DNA of 64,000 nucleotides from Saprospiraceae bacterium (GCA_020436935.1 JAGQWX010000025.1:1-64000), one strand, 5' to 3'. Counted from the stretch's first letter, positions 42,000 through 51,772 are shown. Notes: a model not told the origin generated them from the letters alone. Made by a program: numbers and translations.

Positions 42000-44318
42000 T
42001 CAAATCTTCGTCACTCCCGACTCCAGCTTCCACTCCCTGCCATTGATAAAGGCGGTGCCTGTAAGTCCCGGAGGAAGAGTAATGGTGCCGGAAATCTTTC
42101 CTTTGTCATTTTTAAAATCGGTTTTGATCGGCCCGTTTCTATGGGGTACACTGGCACTGGCAAATTCGAGTTTTCCGAGCATGGGCACGATCTTTACGGT
42201 GGAAAATCCCGGACCATCGGATTTGATGCCACAAACTCCTGATAAATAAAAGTAAAGCGGTGAAGATGACCAGGCGTGGCAGTCGGACCTTGTGGGGTCG
42301 GGCTTTTCTGCAAATGTGGTGAGTCCTTTGGCCAGCATATCTTCCCAGGGTCCAAGATGATCGATCATGGAATTGGATCCCAGGTAGTACATGGCTTCAA
42401 AGAGATAGTAGGAGAAGTAAAAAGTGACCGGCGTAATTTGCTGATCTGTCAACAATTTTTGCATGAGCGCATTCGCCTGATTGTTGCGCACGGTTCCGGT
42501 AAGAATGGCCAAAACATTTTGGTGCTGACTGAATGTCTTTTTATCCGGAGTATCGGCAATGAGTCCGCGATTTTCGTCAAAGCAGGTTTTCATGACCTGA
42601 GCTCCTATTTCCTTTGCTTTCAACACACACTCTTCCGCCGGCTTGATGTAGCCAAAATGCCTGTAAATATTTGCTGCTTTCTGGAGTGCCAGGGCATATT
42701 GCAAACTGATGATGGAAGAACCGCCATCCTTTCCTCCGGGCGGAACTCCGGCACCCCACTCCGGCACCCAATCGACATAATTCCAGTATTCCAGCACACC
42801 ATTGAGTCCGTCTTCCCTTCTTCGCTGCTCAAACCAATTGAGCACATCCTGGATTTTAGGCAAGAGGTTTTTTACAGTGCGGTCATCCTGACACAAGATG
42901 AAGTAATCGTGAACCATATATACCCAAATCAGCGAAAAAGGAGGTATGATCTGTCGGTCATTGGAAGGATACCTACTTTGTGTAAGGCCCGAAGCCAGGT
43001 GTGCATCGGCATATGACATCACTGCATTGCGCATCAGGGCTGTATCTCCGGAAACATAACGCGTTATGAGGTTTTGAATCCTTGTATCTCCTGTGTATTG
43101 CAGCTGCTCGTAATACGGACAATCAAAAAAATTCTCAGCTGCACAAAGTCGCTGGGTACGCCACCCCACTTCCCAAATCTGATCGGTCATGGCGTACGAT
43201 GAGGCGAATGATGCCTTTTCTTCAAGCGGGTATGCTGTGAAAACACTTGAAAAATCAACGATTTCCAATGGTTCACTTCCCGTTGTAATGTCCATCTGAA
43301 CATACCGAAAAGTCCTCCACCAGAGCGTGGTGAAAGTCAGTGTATCGCTGCCACCCTTACAAAGAATGGAGTCTTTATTGCCAATGATGTGTTTGTTTTC
43401 TACCTCATTTCTGTTACCCTTTACACCTGAGTCGTCGATGAGCGATTCTGCGTAAGTAAGCCTGATGATTGCGCCTTTTCCACCCTTGAATTTGAGTACC
43501 GGATACGCTGTGGTGAGATGTCCCTGATCCAGTAAAATGGACGTTGTACTGTTCGCAGCGATCTTATACGGGTCGGCCTGTTTTGAAGATTTTCTTCTGA
43601 CCGCTTCGAATTGCTGGCTTTTCTCCTCCATCATAGGTATGGTTCTGGGAATGAGCACCTTGTTGGGCCTGCTCCCATAGAAGCCAATAGCACTGAGCGG
43701 CATGCCTTTAGAGCCTTGTTTGGCTTTTGTAATACTACTGCCCTTCAGATCATTTTCAAGCCAGTCGAACTGAAATGCGGCAGCATCAAAAATCTCTCCC
43801 GGACCGACTACATAATAGGTCCTCAACTGCACGGGTAATGGCTTATAAGCATCCACTATCCGGACCTGGTAAGACGCGTCGGTGTTGATGATGTTTTCGG
43901 CAGTAGAATTTCCTCTGATGAGCAACTCTGTGCCATTGCCATGCTGGAATACAGGGCGATAAGGACCAAAATTCCACACCACTGCACGCACCCTGTTTTT
44001 TCCCACCCTGAGCATGGGTGCAATGTCGTAAGTATCATAACGCCAATTGTCTTCATCACCCCGGGCAGGTCCATTCCCTACATATTTTCCGTTGACATAC
44101 AGCTTATATCTGTTGTCGGCTGACACATGGATGGTGAAAGCCCCGGGCTTATGCTCCAGATCAAAGTCTTTGGCAAAGTGGAGGACATTAAAATCCTGAT
44201 ATTTTACTTCCGGATGTGTGATCCAGTAGGCGGGCCATTCTTTGGTGAATAAGTCGTTTTGTTGTCCGAAGACCAAATGACTGCTCAACACAAACAGGGC
44301 AATGTGAAATATTTTCAT
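42000..44318 (-). CDS. Exported alpha-L-rhamnosidase-like glycoside hydrolase, GH78 family
   Basis: A 772-residue protein with a signal peptide (MKIFHIALFVLSSHLVFGQ). An N-terminal beta domain with a rhamnosidase N-domain look (FTIHVSADNRYKLYVNGKYVG near 62) is followed by an (alpha/alpha)6 barrel at about 360-680. The barrel has FFDCPYYEQLQYTGDTRIQN near 408, which corresponds to the GH78 DCPxRxExxGWxGD motif, and RQIIPPFSLIWVYMVHDYF near 465. A C-terminal beta domain closes the protein. The motif differs from classic rhamnosidases (YYEQLQY in place of QRDERLGW), so a relative with other specificity is possible. A TATTTTTG -7-like box lies at 44389-44382. Confidence 0.85.
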   Translation of the reverse strand: MKIFHIALFVLSSHLVFGQQNDLFTKEWPAYWITHPEVKYQDFNVLHFAKDFDLEHKPGAFTIHVSADNRYKLYVNGKYVGNGPARGDEDNWRYDTYDIAPMLRVGKNRVRAVVWNFGPYRPVFQHGNGTELLIRGNSTAENIINTDASYQVRIVDAYKPLPVQLRTYYVVGPGEIFDAAAFQFDWLENDLKGSSITKAKQGSKGMPLSAIGFYGSRPNKVLIPRTIPMMEEKSQQFEAVRRKSSKQADPYKIAANSTTSILLDQGHLTTAYPVLKFKGGKGAIIRLTYAESLIDDSGVKGNRNEVENKHIIGNKDSILCKGGSDTLTFTTLWWRTFRYVQMDITTGSEPLEIVDFSSVFTAYPLEEKASFASSYAMTDQIWEVGWRTQRLCAAENFFDCPYYEQLQYTGDTRIQNLITRYVSGDTALMRNAVMSYADAHLASGLTQSRYPSNDRQIIPPFSLIWVYMVHDYFILCQDDRTVKNLLPKIQDVLNWFEQRRREDGLNGVLEYWNYVDWVPEWGAGVPPGGKDGGSSIISLQYALALQKAANIYRHFGYIKPAEECVLKAKEIGAQVMKTCFDENRGLIADTPDKKTFSQHQNVLAILTGTVRNNQANALMQKLLTDQQITPVTFYFSYYLFEAMYYLGSNSMIDHLGPWEDMLAKGLTTFAEKPDPTRSDCHAWSSSPLYFYLSGVCGIKSDGPGFSTVKIVPMLGKLEFASASVPHRNGPIKTDFKNDKGKISGTITLPPGLTGTAFINGREWKLESGVTKI

Positions 44319-44938
44319 TCTATAAAAGTGGCTTGATCAAATTTTGAACAGTGAAATTTTTTCATTCAGCTGTACTTCATTCAAAAATAAGGGTAAAAAG
44401 GAAGGGATAGTTATTATGAGCTTAAAAACTTTCCTTAAAGGCTAAAGCAAACCTCGCAAATAAGGCATCGGTTTACTTTTTGTCTTGAGTTTCGACTCCG
44501 CTCCACCACCAACACCAAAAAGTAGCAAAAACGGCCAATAGTTTGCTCTACGCGGGGGTGCGGTTGCTTTCTAGGTCCCTCTTCCAAAAAAGGTGGACTG
44601 CATTCGAACCTTAAATCATGGTGTAGATTTCATCATGCCGGTCTGTGTGTTGTCGACAATTGCTGTTTTTCTGAGGATTTATTTTTCTATGTGAATTTGC
44701 TCAAGTTTTGCTTTGTGTTCTTCGCTGACCGGCTAATGTTCTCCGTTCGACAACACCCCGTCATCTCTCTGAGATGACACCCCTCTTTGAAAGATGGGAA
44801 TTTCTTCCGCCAACACTCTATTCCATATGAAATACCCAATGCTCTAAGGCTAATGTTAATCTTTTGCATTAAGATTTAAGGCAACGTTAATCCATTTTTA
44901 CAATAGCTCACAAATGCTGAAATTGACAAAAAAAGTAC
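44319..44938. other. Intergenic region with scattered short repeats
   Basis: No supported gene in 620 bases. It contains TTTCGACTCCGCTCC-type sequence (about 44488), the inverse form of the GAGCGGAG(C/T)CGAA elements near lon. It also has a CATCTCTCTGAGATG dyad near 44761, a kind of short intergenic repeat frequent in Bacteroidota. A 60-codon ORF on the minus strand at 44687-44869 spans these repeats and is not thought real. Confidence 0.5.
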
Positions 44939-45193
44939 ATGAAGCCACTTATACTCTTCCTATTGCTTGCAACTTTGATGCTCTCTGGATGCTTATATGG
45001 AAAACCATTGAATACCGGTAAAACAGACAACAACTTCACGTATGAAGTCAGTTATCTTTTTACCCATGATGGCTGCGATATGTATCGGTTTTGGGATCGG
45101 GGTCAATTTGTTTATTTCACGAATTGCAAAGGTGAATCAACAGCTGTTTCAGACAGCTCGCGCGTGACTACCAGAACAGCAATAATTAGATAA
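44939..45193 (+). CDS. Small lipoprotein, DUF4884-like
   Basis: An 84-residue predicted lipoprotein with signal FLLLATLMLSGC (Cys near 18). The mature part YEVSYLFTHDGCDMYRFWDRGQFVYFTNC, given here in two pieces as YEVSYLFTHDGCDMYRF and WDRGQFVYFTNC, resembles DUF4884 lipoproteins of Bacteroidales. These often lie in mobile or accessory DNA. Two cysteines in the mature part (near 46 and 62) could form a disulfide. Its function is unknown. The ATG at 44939 is the only start compatible with the signal. It stands alone between the rhamnosidase and ppnP. Confidence 0.65.
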   Translation: MKPLILFLLLATLMLSGCLYGKPLNTGKTDNNFTYEVSYLFTHDGCDMYRFWDRGQFVYFTNCKGESTAVSDSSRVTTRTAIIR

Positions 45194-45253
45194 AGAAGGC
45201 CTTTTTTACCTTAACTGAATACTTCAAAGAAGCCCGATATTTATTTAAACAGA

Positions 45254-45532
45254 TCAGAATTGACAAAGGTAGGAGGTCTGCTGACTCATCCTTACCTTGA
45301 AAGAAGAATTGCCAGGCACATGGTATGAAGTTCCAGCACCGTAAGTCTGCCATTGGTCTTCTCCGGCAAGCAATACTTCCATTTCACCCTGGATCACAGT
45401 CATGATTTCCGGTGTACCGGTATTGAATTCATATTCTCCTGCTTCCATTACCCCAACCGTAGCGTTCCCACTTTCTGAAGTATATCCCAGAGACTTTACA
45501 TTGCCCTCGAAGTAGCTGTTTTCTTTAATCAT
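45254..45532 (-). CDS. ppnP: Pyrimidine/purine nucleoside phosphorylase
   Basis: A 92-residue small cupin of the PpnP (YaiE, DUF1255) family, which phosphorolyses several nucleosides to base plus ribose 1-phosphate. Full-length agreement: NSYFEGNVKSLGYTSESGNATVGVMEAGEYEF (in parts), TGTPEIMTVIQGEMEVLL and GTSYHVPGNSSFKVRM. The ATG at 45532 gives the typical MIKENSYFEGNVKSL start; a TTG at 45553 would add seven residues not found in the family. A TAATATTG near the start resembles a -7 box with one mismatch. It lies downstream of the flavoprotein gene, both on the minus strand, with a 108-base gap. Confidence 0.92.
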   Translation of the reverse strand: MIKENSYFEGNVKSLGYTSESGNATVGVMEAGEYEFNTGTPEIMTVIQGEMEVLLAGEDQWQTYGAGTSYHVPGNSSFKVRMSQQTSYLCQF

Positions 45533-45640
45533 TGTTTTTGAATTGTATTGCAATATTAGAAAGTCGTCCTGACATATAAAGCCGCGTGAATCGAATCCAA
45601 CAAATAAGAGGAAGTTGTGAATTTTGAATCTTTTAGCTCA

Positions 45641-46852
45641 TTAAATTGATCCTGCTTTTTCGGCAATATCCTTAGCAATAAGGTATGCCCCTGTCCATGC
45701 ATTCTGAAAATTAAATCCCCCAGTGACACCGTCGATGTCAAGTATTTCACCGGCTGCATACATGCCCGGATACTTGCGCAATCCAAAAGTTCTGAAGTCC
45801 ATTTCCCTCAAATCTATGCCTCCTGCAGTGACAAACTCTTCCTTGAAGGTTGCCTTACCATTGATAGAAAAGCTTGAATTTTTTAGCGCTGACACCAGAC
45901 TTTCCAGTTGGGTTTTATTGAGTGAAGCGTTTGTCATCTCCGGGTCAGTGATCACCGGCTCGAGCAATTGTACCCACAGTCGGTTGGGTAGAAAATCATA
46001 TTTTCCAAGGACTTTCCTTTTGCCTTCAGCCCTGAGTCGGGAGATGATTTGATCTCCACTCCATGCCGGAAGCCAGTCTATTTTGACCTCAAATTTGTAG
46101 GAAGATGACGCTAGTGATCTTGCACCAAAAGCAGACATCTTCAATATAGCCGGCCCACTAAAACCCTGGTGGGTGATCAAAATCGGACCGGACTGATCAT
46201 CGGTCACGCCTTCAATGGACACCTCCACATTTGGCACGCTGATTCCTGCAAGGTCGCGCAAACGTCTGTCCTTGCAATTGAAGGTAAAAAGCGAAGGCAG
46301 CGGTGGAACGATGTCAATGCCAAGGTCTGATATCATATCATTCATATACTTGCTGCTGCCACAGGCCAATACCACAAAATCAAAGAAAACTTCTTCCCCG
46401 GACACCTGCAACTTGAAGCCACTGCCTGCAGGTTTCAGACTTGTTACTTTTTGGTGGGTAAGACACCTTACTCCATTGCTTTTGGCCACTTTCAACAAAC
46501 AATTGACGATGTCCGCTGAGTCGTCAGAGACAGGAAAAATTCTACCATCCTCCTCTTCTTTGAGTGCAACACCCCTGGCTTCAAACCACCATCTGGTGTC
46601 GGCAGTAGCAAACTTATGGAAGGGGCCCAGCAGTTCCCTGCCGCCCCTCGGATAGTTTTTGATGAGCTCCCGTGGTTCGTCGCACACATTGGTCACATTG
46701 CACCTGCCTCCTCCGGAAACGCGGACTTTGCTGAGAAATTCTTTTCCCTGCTCAAGGATTGTAATTTCGACATCCTCTGACATTTCGCCGAGATTAGCAG
46801 CACAAAAAAAACCTGCTGCTCCACCACCTATGATTGCCACCTTTTTCTTCAT
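45641..46852 (-). CDS. HI0933/YhiN family NAD(P)/FAD-dependent oxidoreductase
   Basis: A 403-residue flavoprotein from the ATG at 46852. N-terminal KKVAIIGGGAAGFFCAANL is the dinucleotide-binding GxGxxG fold, followed by LSKVRVSGGGRCNVTN near 43, the signature of the HI0933 family. A long inserted substrate-like domain and the C-terminal FAD motif (GMYAAGEILDIDGVTGGFNFQNAWTGA, near 365, in parts) complete the protein. In-frame codons extend to a TTG or GTG at 46891 but add no family-like residues. The reaction of this widespread family is not established. It is divergent from the Lacal_2735-type gene. Confidence 0.9.
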   Translation of the reverse strand: MKKKVAIIGGGAAGFFCAANLGEMSEDVEITILEQGKEFLSKVRVSGGGRCNVTNVCDEPRELIKNYPRGGRELLGPFHKFATADTRWWFEARGVALKEEEDGRIFPVSDDSADIVNCLLKVAKSNGVRCLTHQKVTSLKPAGSGFKLQVSGEEVFFDFVVLACGSSKYMNDMISDLGIDIVPPLPSLFTFNCKDRRLRDLAGISVPNVEVSIEGVTDDQSGPILITHQGFSGPAILKMSAFGARSLASSSYKFEVKIDWLPAWSGDQIISRLRAEGKRKVLGKYDFLPNRLWVQLLEPVITDPEMTNASLNKTQLESLVSALKNSSFSINGKATFKEEFVTAGGIDLREMDFRTFGLRKYPGMYAAGEILDIDGVTGGFNFQNAWTGAYLIAKDIAEKAGSI

Positions 46853-46956
46853 ATCAATGGCGAAGATACCACGTCCCTCTTTTATCACCACATTGGATTT
46901 CTAATTTGGCAACAATCCATCATGTGTCTTGTTACCATTTCTTAAATGACAATAAC

Positions 46957-47121
46957 ATGTTTGGATGGTTTAAGAAAAAATCGGAAAAAGAATTACTCCA
47001 GGAGCAATACAAACAATTGATGGAAGAAGCTTTCAGGCTTTCCAGAACAGATCGCCGAAAGAGTGATGAACTCTATGCAGAGGCCGATAAAATACAGGAA
47101 TCCATACAAAAGCTGCCATAG
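46957..47121 (+). CDS. Small Lacal_2735/DUF6435-like protein
   Basis: A 54-residue highly charged helical protein (MFGWFKKKSEKELLQEQYKQ, continuing LMEEAFRLSRTDRRKSDELYAEADKI in part). Small proteins of this form, beginning MFxWFKKK, are conserved in Bacteroidota under the name Lacal_2735 family; the function is unknown. The N-terminal aromatic and basic patch could associate with the membrane. The ATG at 46957 agrees with that family's start. Its stop lies three bases from the stop of the convergent SGNH-like gene. Confidence 0.8.
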   Translation: MFGWFKKKSEKELLQEQYKQLMEEAFRLSRTDRRKSDELYAEADKIQESIQKLP

Positions 47122-47124
47122 CAC

Positions 47125-48282
47125 CTACGGTAGCTTGATGATCTTTTGCACACTTATCGTTTGAGCTGATTTGTTACTGACTCTTACAAAATACATCCCG
47201 GATGGCAAGTCATGGATGTAAATTTGAATTCTTTCCCCGACACTTTGAAATGTTCTGAATACCGACCCTGTAACATCCAGTATTTCAATATTGTAATCAT
47301 GGAGCAGGCCCTCAATCTCAAAAACATCTCCAGTTGGATTCGGAAAGATTTGAATCTGACCATCATCAAGGCCGATGTCAACCAAGTTTACAGACCTGTC
47401 CAGGCATGAATTCCTGTAATTTTTGGCCACATTCCAAGCTATTTCCTGAAATTTTAAGGCCAAGTCCTGACTTGGAGGTGTAAAATCGCCGCCCCACCAA
47501 ACCTGTGTCTGAGCCGTGAGGCCATAGGGTGTGGTTCCATGTATGGTAGCAAAATGAATGCAGGCGATAAAGTATTTTCCGACATCTGTCAAATGGATAT
47601 TGTCTGAAAATATTTGACCGATAGAAGTCAATCCCGGTACAACGCCAGCCTGGATCGAATCATACAAAGCTGCCAATCCCTGACCACCGGGAATCAAACA
47701 AACCGGTACTTCCGGCGAGAACCTCGCATTGAGCGTGTCCACCACACTTTCCCACATGGGTAAATCTGCTGTCAATCTTTGCCTCCAGGGTAGGCTATTG
47801 ACGTCATAATCACAGCCAGTGGGCGTACCGCTCAACAAACAATGCCAGTCTTCGTACAAATAAATTCTTATTTCGGGGTTGGCGGCAATGGCAAATCGGT
47901 AGAAACTGTCTGCATAGGCGTAGGTTTCATCAATGATTTGCTGATAGCGGGGCACCGATTCTGTCAACACCAAAACATCAAAATCTCCGGAAGCAAGGCC
48001 AAAATTTTCGTCATAAAATCCATAGTAATTCGGGGGAATCGGGTTGAAATCACGATTTATTTTTCTGTCCCACTGCCATCTCAATGGGGCACCCGGAATG
48101 CTTTGGTACACCCAGCTAAAATTTACATTGGGATGGTCATTGGAAAGAGACTGAACCATATCGGGAATTTGGTCGCTCAGGCTGTGTCCGATATAAAAAA
48201 CCCTCGGGGATTGTGAAGTAGCAGCTATTGTCAGGAAGCTGATAAATACAATTGAAAAGGAAATTTTCTTTAAGATCACCAT
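47125..48282 (-). CDS. Secreted SGNH-like hydrolase with T9SS type A sorting domain
   Basis: A 385-residue exported protein from ATG 48282; an ATG at 48300 would add six residues. A signal peptide (FSIVFISFLTIAATSQ) is followed by FYIGHSLSDQIPDMV, like SGNH block I with GHS in place of GDS. A late SDNIHLTDVGKYF near 240 fits the catalytic D-x-x-H block. The C-terminal 70 residues (QIFPNPTGDVFEIEG, DVTGSVFRTF, DLPSGMYFVRV, QKIIKLP) form a Por secretion system type A sorting domain, so the enzyme should be exported and surface-attached by T9SS. The ester substrate is unknown. Confidence 0.82.
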   Translation of the reverse strand: MVILKKISFSIVFISFLTIAATSQSPRVFYIGHSLSDQIPDMVQSLSNDHPNVNFSWVYQSIPGAPLRWQWDRKINRDFNPIPPNYYGFYDENFGLASGDFDVLVLTESVPRYQQIIDETYAYADSFYRFAIAANPEIRIYLYEDWHCLLSGTPTGCDYDVNSLPWRQRLTADLPMWESVVDTLNARFSPEVPVCLIPGGQGLAALYDSIQAGVVPGLTSIGQIFSDNIHLTDVGKYFIACIHFATIHGTTPYGLTAQTQVWWGGDFTPPSQDLALKFQEIAWNVAKNYRNSCLDRSVNLVDIGLDDGQIQIFPNPTGDVFEIEGLLHDYNIEILDVTGSVFRTFQSVGERIQIYIHDLPSGMYFVRVSNKSAQTISVQKIIKLP

Positions 48283-48300
48283 ACCACTAATATAAATCAT

Positions 48301-49077
48301 TCGGAAATACTATTGACCATTATCCATAATTTAAATCTGGTCAATTCATCTCTGATGAGTAGCATTAAGATGGTGCATTTTAAGACTTCGTGCTACTGAT
48401 CTAAATGAACAACAAGATGTAACCTTAAGAAATGCATAGAGTTACGCTATTAGGGTTTATTGGCTTAAAATCGGTAATTCGATAAATTTTTTTTGACAAA
48501 TCAAACAAAGTAATTCCTTAGATAATGTTGTGAAATGCCTCCTTTAAAATTTAAACGAATATCTTTTCACAGGATTATGCTTGAGAAAAATGATGGTTCG
48601 ATAATGGATGCACAATGCAAAAGGAGTAATTTCCTTATACTACATGAACATGTAGCAATGCTTCAAAAAATATTCCAATAGTAAAAACGAGGGTTCAACA
48701 TCACTTATTTTTGTGGTGTAATATCCCAGAATTCTTTTCATAACCCCAAAAAACCCAATAATTATCCCGGCGCTGTAGCATCCAATTTTTTATTACTTAC
48801 TGGTGCAGTATCCAAATAGTTAATCTCTTTGTATTCAGTGAATAATTTTAAAATAAAAGATCTTCAATCCCGGGATCACAGTTCAATCCCTTGAGGAATG
48901 CAGTTCTATTCTTTTGAACTTATCTTTCAAAATTAAAAGTTTTGAAAAGTAAGTAGTTACATCCCTGGCATCCCTCGTTTAGTCAAACAGAAAAATATTT
49001 TGATTAGAACTGCAAGGGGTAGAAATCGAAGGATATCTACCCACCATTTTTTCTCCTGATTTTTACCGGACGTTTTA
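48301..49077. other. Long AT-rich non-coding stretch
   Basis: Nothing identifiable in 777 bases. A CTACATGAACATGTAG dyad lies near 48640-48655. A 33-codon minus-strand ORF (begins MKRILGYYTTKISD, near 48745) has no recognised relatives. The low GC content and absence of long ORFs suggest decayed or regulatory DNA. Confidence 0.5.
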
Positions 49078-49650
49078 TCAGTTTTTCTTCTTATTGCCTT
49101 TGCTATTCTTACTGTTTTTGTCTTTTTTCCAAAAGGCAATGTCTTCAAATACTTTTTGAGATTTTTTGGGTCGTTTCCACATCACATATCGTACACCAAT
49201 ACCACTGTATGTGTAAAATCTGCTGCCTCCAACATCCTGGCCAAATTGATATCCCGGCATAAAATCGTAGATCAGGTTTAGTCTGCCAATGGTAAACTCG
49301 CCTCCCACAGAAAACATAGCCGAAGGTGAGGCGTAATGGCTATTGGTCTCATTGACATAACTTTCCTGGTGATATCCCAAACCTCCTCCAAGGGATACGT
49401 TGAATCTCTTGCCTAAAATACCAAAGTGTTTTTTCATCAATAGTGATGTATTTTTCTCATTTGAAAATATAGCATCCTGGTGTTCCAGCTGTAATGTATA
49501 ATTATCAAACAACCTCTGCTCCACCGAAACAGCCAGGTCATTGCCAAACCTCAAGCCTAAGGCTGTATTGTATTTTTGATTATACGCTTTGGAAGCAATT
49601 GAAATAAGGCAAAGCAAGAGCAAGCAGTTTCTGACATTCAAACCATTCAT
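49078..49650 (-). CDS. Predicted outer-membrane beta-barrel protein, unknown
   Basis: A 190-residue exported protein from the ATG at 49650; a TTG at 49659 is the alternative. The signal peptide is NCLLLLCLISIASKAYNQ. Alternating hydrophobic strands follow (NTALGLRFGNDLAVSVEQRL, FNVSLGGGLGYH, AMFSVGGEFTIGRLNLIYDFM, YSGIGVRYVMWKR), consistent with an eight-stranded barrel. The C-terminal 30 residues are strongly basic (KKDKNSKNSKGNKKKN) and would lie in the periplasm. There is no family match from memory beyond general outer-membrane proteins. It is flanked by a long empty region and the esterase gene. Confidence 0.65.
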   Translation of the reverse strand: MNGLNVRNCLLLLCLISIASKAYNQKYNTALGLRFGNDLAVSVEQRLFDNYTLQLEHQDAIFSNEKNTSLLMKKHFGILGKRFNVSLGGGLGYHQESYVNETNSHYASPSAMFSVGGEFTIGRLNLIYDFMPGYQFGQDVGGSRFYTYSGIGVRYVMWKRPKKSQKVFEDIAFWKKDKNSKNSKGNKKKN

Positions 49651-49786
49651 TAGCAACAATTTATAAGATAAAAAACAATGTAGACTATAGAACGTAGACG
49701 AAAAGAAACTAGTATAGTATCCCTCAATTGCGTGAATAAAATCTTAAATTTTGGATTTAGGAATTTTGCCCTATTTCTTCTTTTGT

Positions 49787-51697
49787 CTAGGGTTCATACC
49801 TGAATGGCTCAGCCGGAAATCCTGCTTCATTGTAGATGGCCACTGTGCCCGGATTGTCGGCCCACAAATACCTCAATGCTTTGAAGGGCTTGGTGTAGTC
49901 AATCAAAAGTGCTGTTCTGGATTGTTTTTTTGCAGCCACTCTCATCAATTTTCCATCGGCTGTTTCAATTACAAAACCTGGTACGTCCTGGTCATTGCCT
50001 CTGATTTCAAGACCTTCGCCTGTGCCTTTAAAAACGACCAGTGTCCCAAATGAATTGGTCACTACTCTTTCTATCTTCGGCCCATCATAAATGATTGGTT
50101 CGTTGTACAATATTCTTTTCAGACAAGCTTCCATTCTTTGGGCAACCGTCTGCTTATCTCTGGGGTGAATATCATTGGCCTCTCCAATATCTATCGCAGA
50201 AACCATAGCTGTGTATGGCAATCTCAATGCAGCTGCCTGGGCTGCTCTAAGTTCAGCCCATTGAGATTCCACAGGCAATGAATCAATTGGTCTGAAATTG
50301 GCAAGTTGCACGAACACAAAAGGCAGCTTATTGTCCTGCCATGCAGCTCTGTAGGATCTGATCATGTTTTGAAACAGCCACTCGTATTCCTTTGCCTGTG
50401 ATGCGTCGGCTTCACCCTGATAATACAAATATGCGGCAATTGGAAAATTGGTAAGCGGATGTACCATTGCATTGTATCTGTTGGTAGGAAATGTATTTGC
50501 GCCATATGTTCTGCTAAGAGGTACAAGGTCTTTGGACCCTTCTTCTATCGACCACTTTCCAGCCAGTGCAATGGTATCGAGATTTTCACACGTGAGGTAC
50601 ATTTCACTTGCGGGCCCATGGATACCGCCATTAGCGCCACCATCTTTGATTCTAATGGTAATCTCATTTTCTCCCTCCACCAAATGGTCGGAAAAAAATT
50701 CGTATTTTCTCAATAAAGCCGGTGCTCTCTCTGTGGTACCCACGATGAGTCCGTTTAAATAAGTCATATCACTGTCATCAATTCTGGCCAAACTGAGCAT
50801 ACATGGTTTGTCTTCAGGCACAGCGGATAAGTTGAATTTTTTACTCATCCAGAAGAAACCGTCTTTACCCGGAAATCCCTGGCCTTCCCAAAAACCCGGA
50901 GCATTGATCATTTTCCAGTTAGACTTATCATATCCCGGTTCTGACCAGCCTTCAAACAAACCTTTGTCAGACATTTCCATGCGCTGACCAAACTCAGCTA
51001 TGGCCTCCTGCAAGCCCATTTCACCACAGTGCTCAGATTTGAACTCAGCGATCATTTTGGCATATTTCTCACTGCTTCCAAATGCTTCTTCGGACATCCA
51101 TCCCATGATATTGGTACCTCCCCAGGAATTATCAATCAATCCGATCGGCACGCCATAAGATTTGAATAATCTACGAGCTGTGAGAAAACCAATGGCCGAA
51201 AAATCTGCGGTTGTTGCTGCATTTGATAAACTCCATGCACCAGCAGCCAGATCTTCCGTTTTCCGATCAGCAATCTCCCGCTGAACGGTAAAGAGGCGAA
51301 TGGAAGGGTAATTGGCATCCTGAAGTTCCTGTTCAGCATTATTCACCCGCGACATGGGCCATTCCATATTGGATTGGCCACCACAGACAAATACATCACC
51401 TACCATAATATCTTTGACGACTTGAGTGGAACTGGCACTGATCACCAGTTCATATGGACCACCAGCCGCCATGGGTTCAAAATCAACGAGCCACTTTCCG
51501 TCTTCAACATAGGCGGTCTTGCTTATGCCTGCAAAAGAAACTTTTATCTCTTTTTCAACATCGGCTTTGCCCCAAATGATGATGGGTTTATTTCTTTGCA
51601 AAACCATGTGATCGGTAAACAATGCAGGCAGCACAACTCTGGACTCTGCACTCAATCCCAACAAACAAATCAAACAAGTGGCAATAAGCTTTTTCAT
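49787..51697 (-). CDS. Exported sialate O-acetylesterase-like carbohydrate esterase
   Basis: A 636-residue protein from ATG 51697 with a signal peptide (KKLIATCLICLLGLSAESR). The SASA-type catalytic domain shows the nucleophile Ser in VCGGQSNMEWPMS near 102 and the Asp/His pair in GEANDIHPRDKQTVAQRM near 510. It is interrupted by a galactose-binding-like beta domain at about 270-390 (KFNLSAVPEDKPCMLSLARI). Some members of this family remove acetyl groups from xylan rather than sialic acid. Given the hemicellulose enzymes elsewhere in the window, that is the likelier role here (inference). In-frame codons up to 51757 precede the signal peptide and are not used. Confidence 0.85.
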   Translation of the reverse strand: MKKLIATCLICLLGLSAESRVVLPALFTDHMVLQRNKPIIIWGKADVEKEIKVSFAGISKTAYVEDGKWLVDFEPMAAGGPYELVISASSTQVVKDIMVGDVFVCGGQSNMEWPMSRVNNAEQELQDANYPSIRLFTVQREIADRKTEDLAAGAWSLSNAATTADFSAIGFLTARRLFKSYGVPIGLIDNSWGGTNIMGWMSEEAFGSSEKYAKMIAEFKSEHCGEMGLQEAIAEFGQRMEMSDKGLFEGWSEPGYDKSNWKMINAPGFWEGQGFPGKDGFFWMSKKFNLSAVPEDKPCMLSLARIDDSDMTYLNGLIVGTTERAPALLRKYEFFSDHLVEGENEITIRIKDGGANGGIHGPASEMYLTCENLDTIALAGKWSIEEGSKDLVPLSRTYGANTFPTNRYNAMVHPLTNFPIAAYLYYQGEADASQAKEYEWLFQNMIRSYRAAWQDNKLPFVFVQLANFRPIDSLPVESQWAELRAAQAAALRLPYTAMVSAIDIGEANDIHPRDKQTVAQRMEACLKRILYNEPIIYDGPKIERVVTNSFGTLVVFKGTGEGLEIRGNDQDVPGFVIETADGKLMRVAAKKQSRTALLIDYTKPFKALRYLWADNPGTVAIYNEAGFPAEPFRYEP

Positions 51698-51764
51698 AAT
51701 TTCAAAACAATGTAATTGGACAAAAATAGTTGAATATTCAAGATATCGGCTAAGCACAATGGCT

Positions 51765-51772
51765 TATCTTTG
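51765..51772 (+). promoter_or_regulatory. Candidate -7 box TATCTTTG of the MFS gene
   Basis: TATCTTTG matches TAnnTTTG and lies 18 bases before the ATG at 51791, leaving a very short leader. No TTTG occurs 19-21 bases upstream, so this is a half-supported promoter. Confidence 0.4.

Noticed and set aside
44590-44620. TTCGAACC resembling a tRNA T-loop
   Set aside because: No acceptor stem, anticodon arm or D-arm can be built around it.
44687-44869. 60-codon minus-strand ORF
   Set aside because: It runs through short intergenic repeats and dyads, has no promoter and no family-like composition.
48647-48747. 33-codon minus-strand ORF in the long AT-rich gap
   Set aside because: No conserved feature, poor codon character, no promoter box.
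48957-49148. 63-codon minus-strand ORF overlapping the barrel gene end
   Set aside because: Lysine-rich frame shadow of the basic C-terminus of the outer-membrane protein gene.
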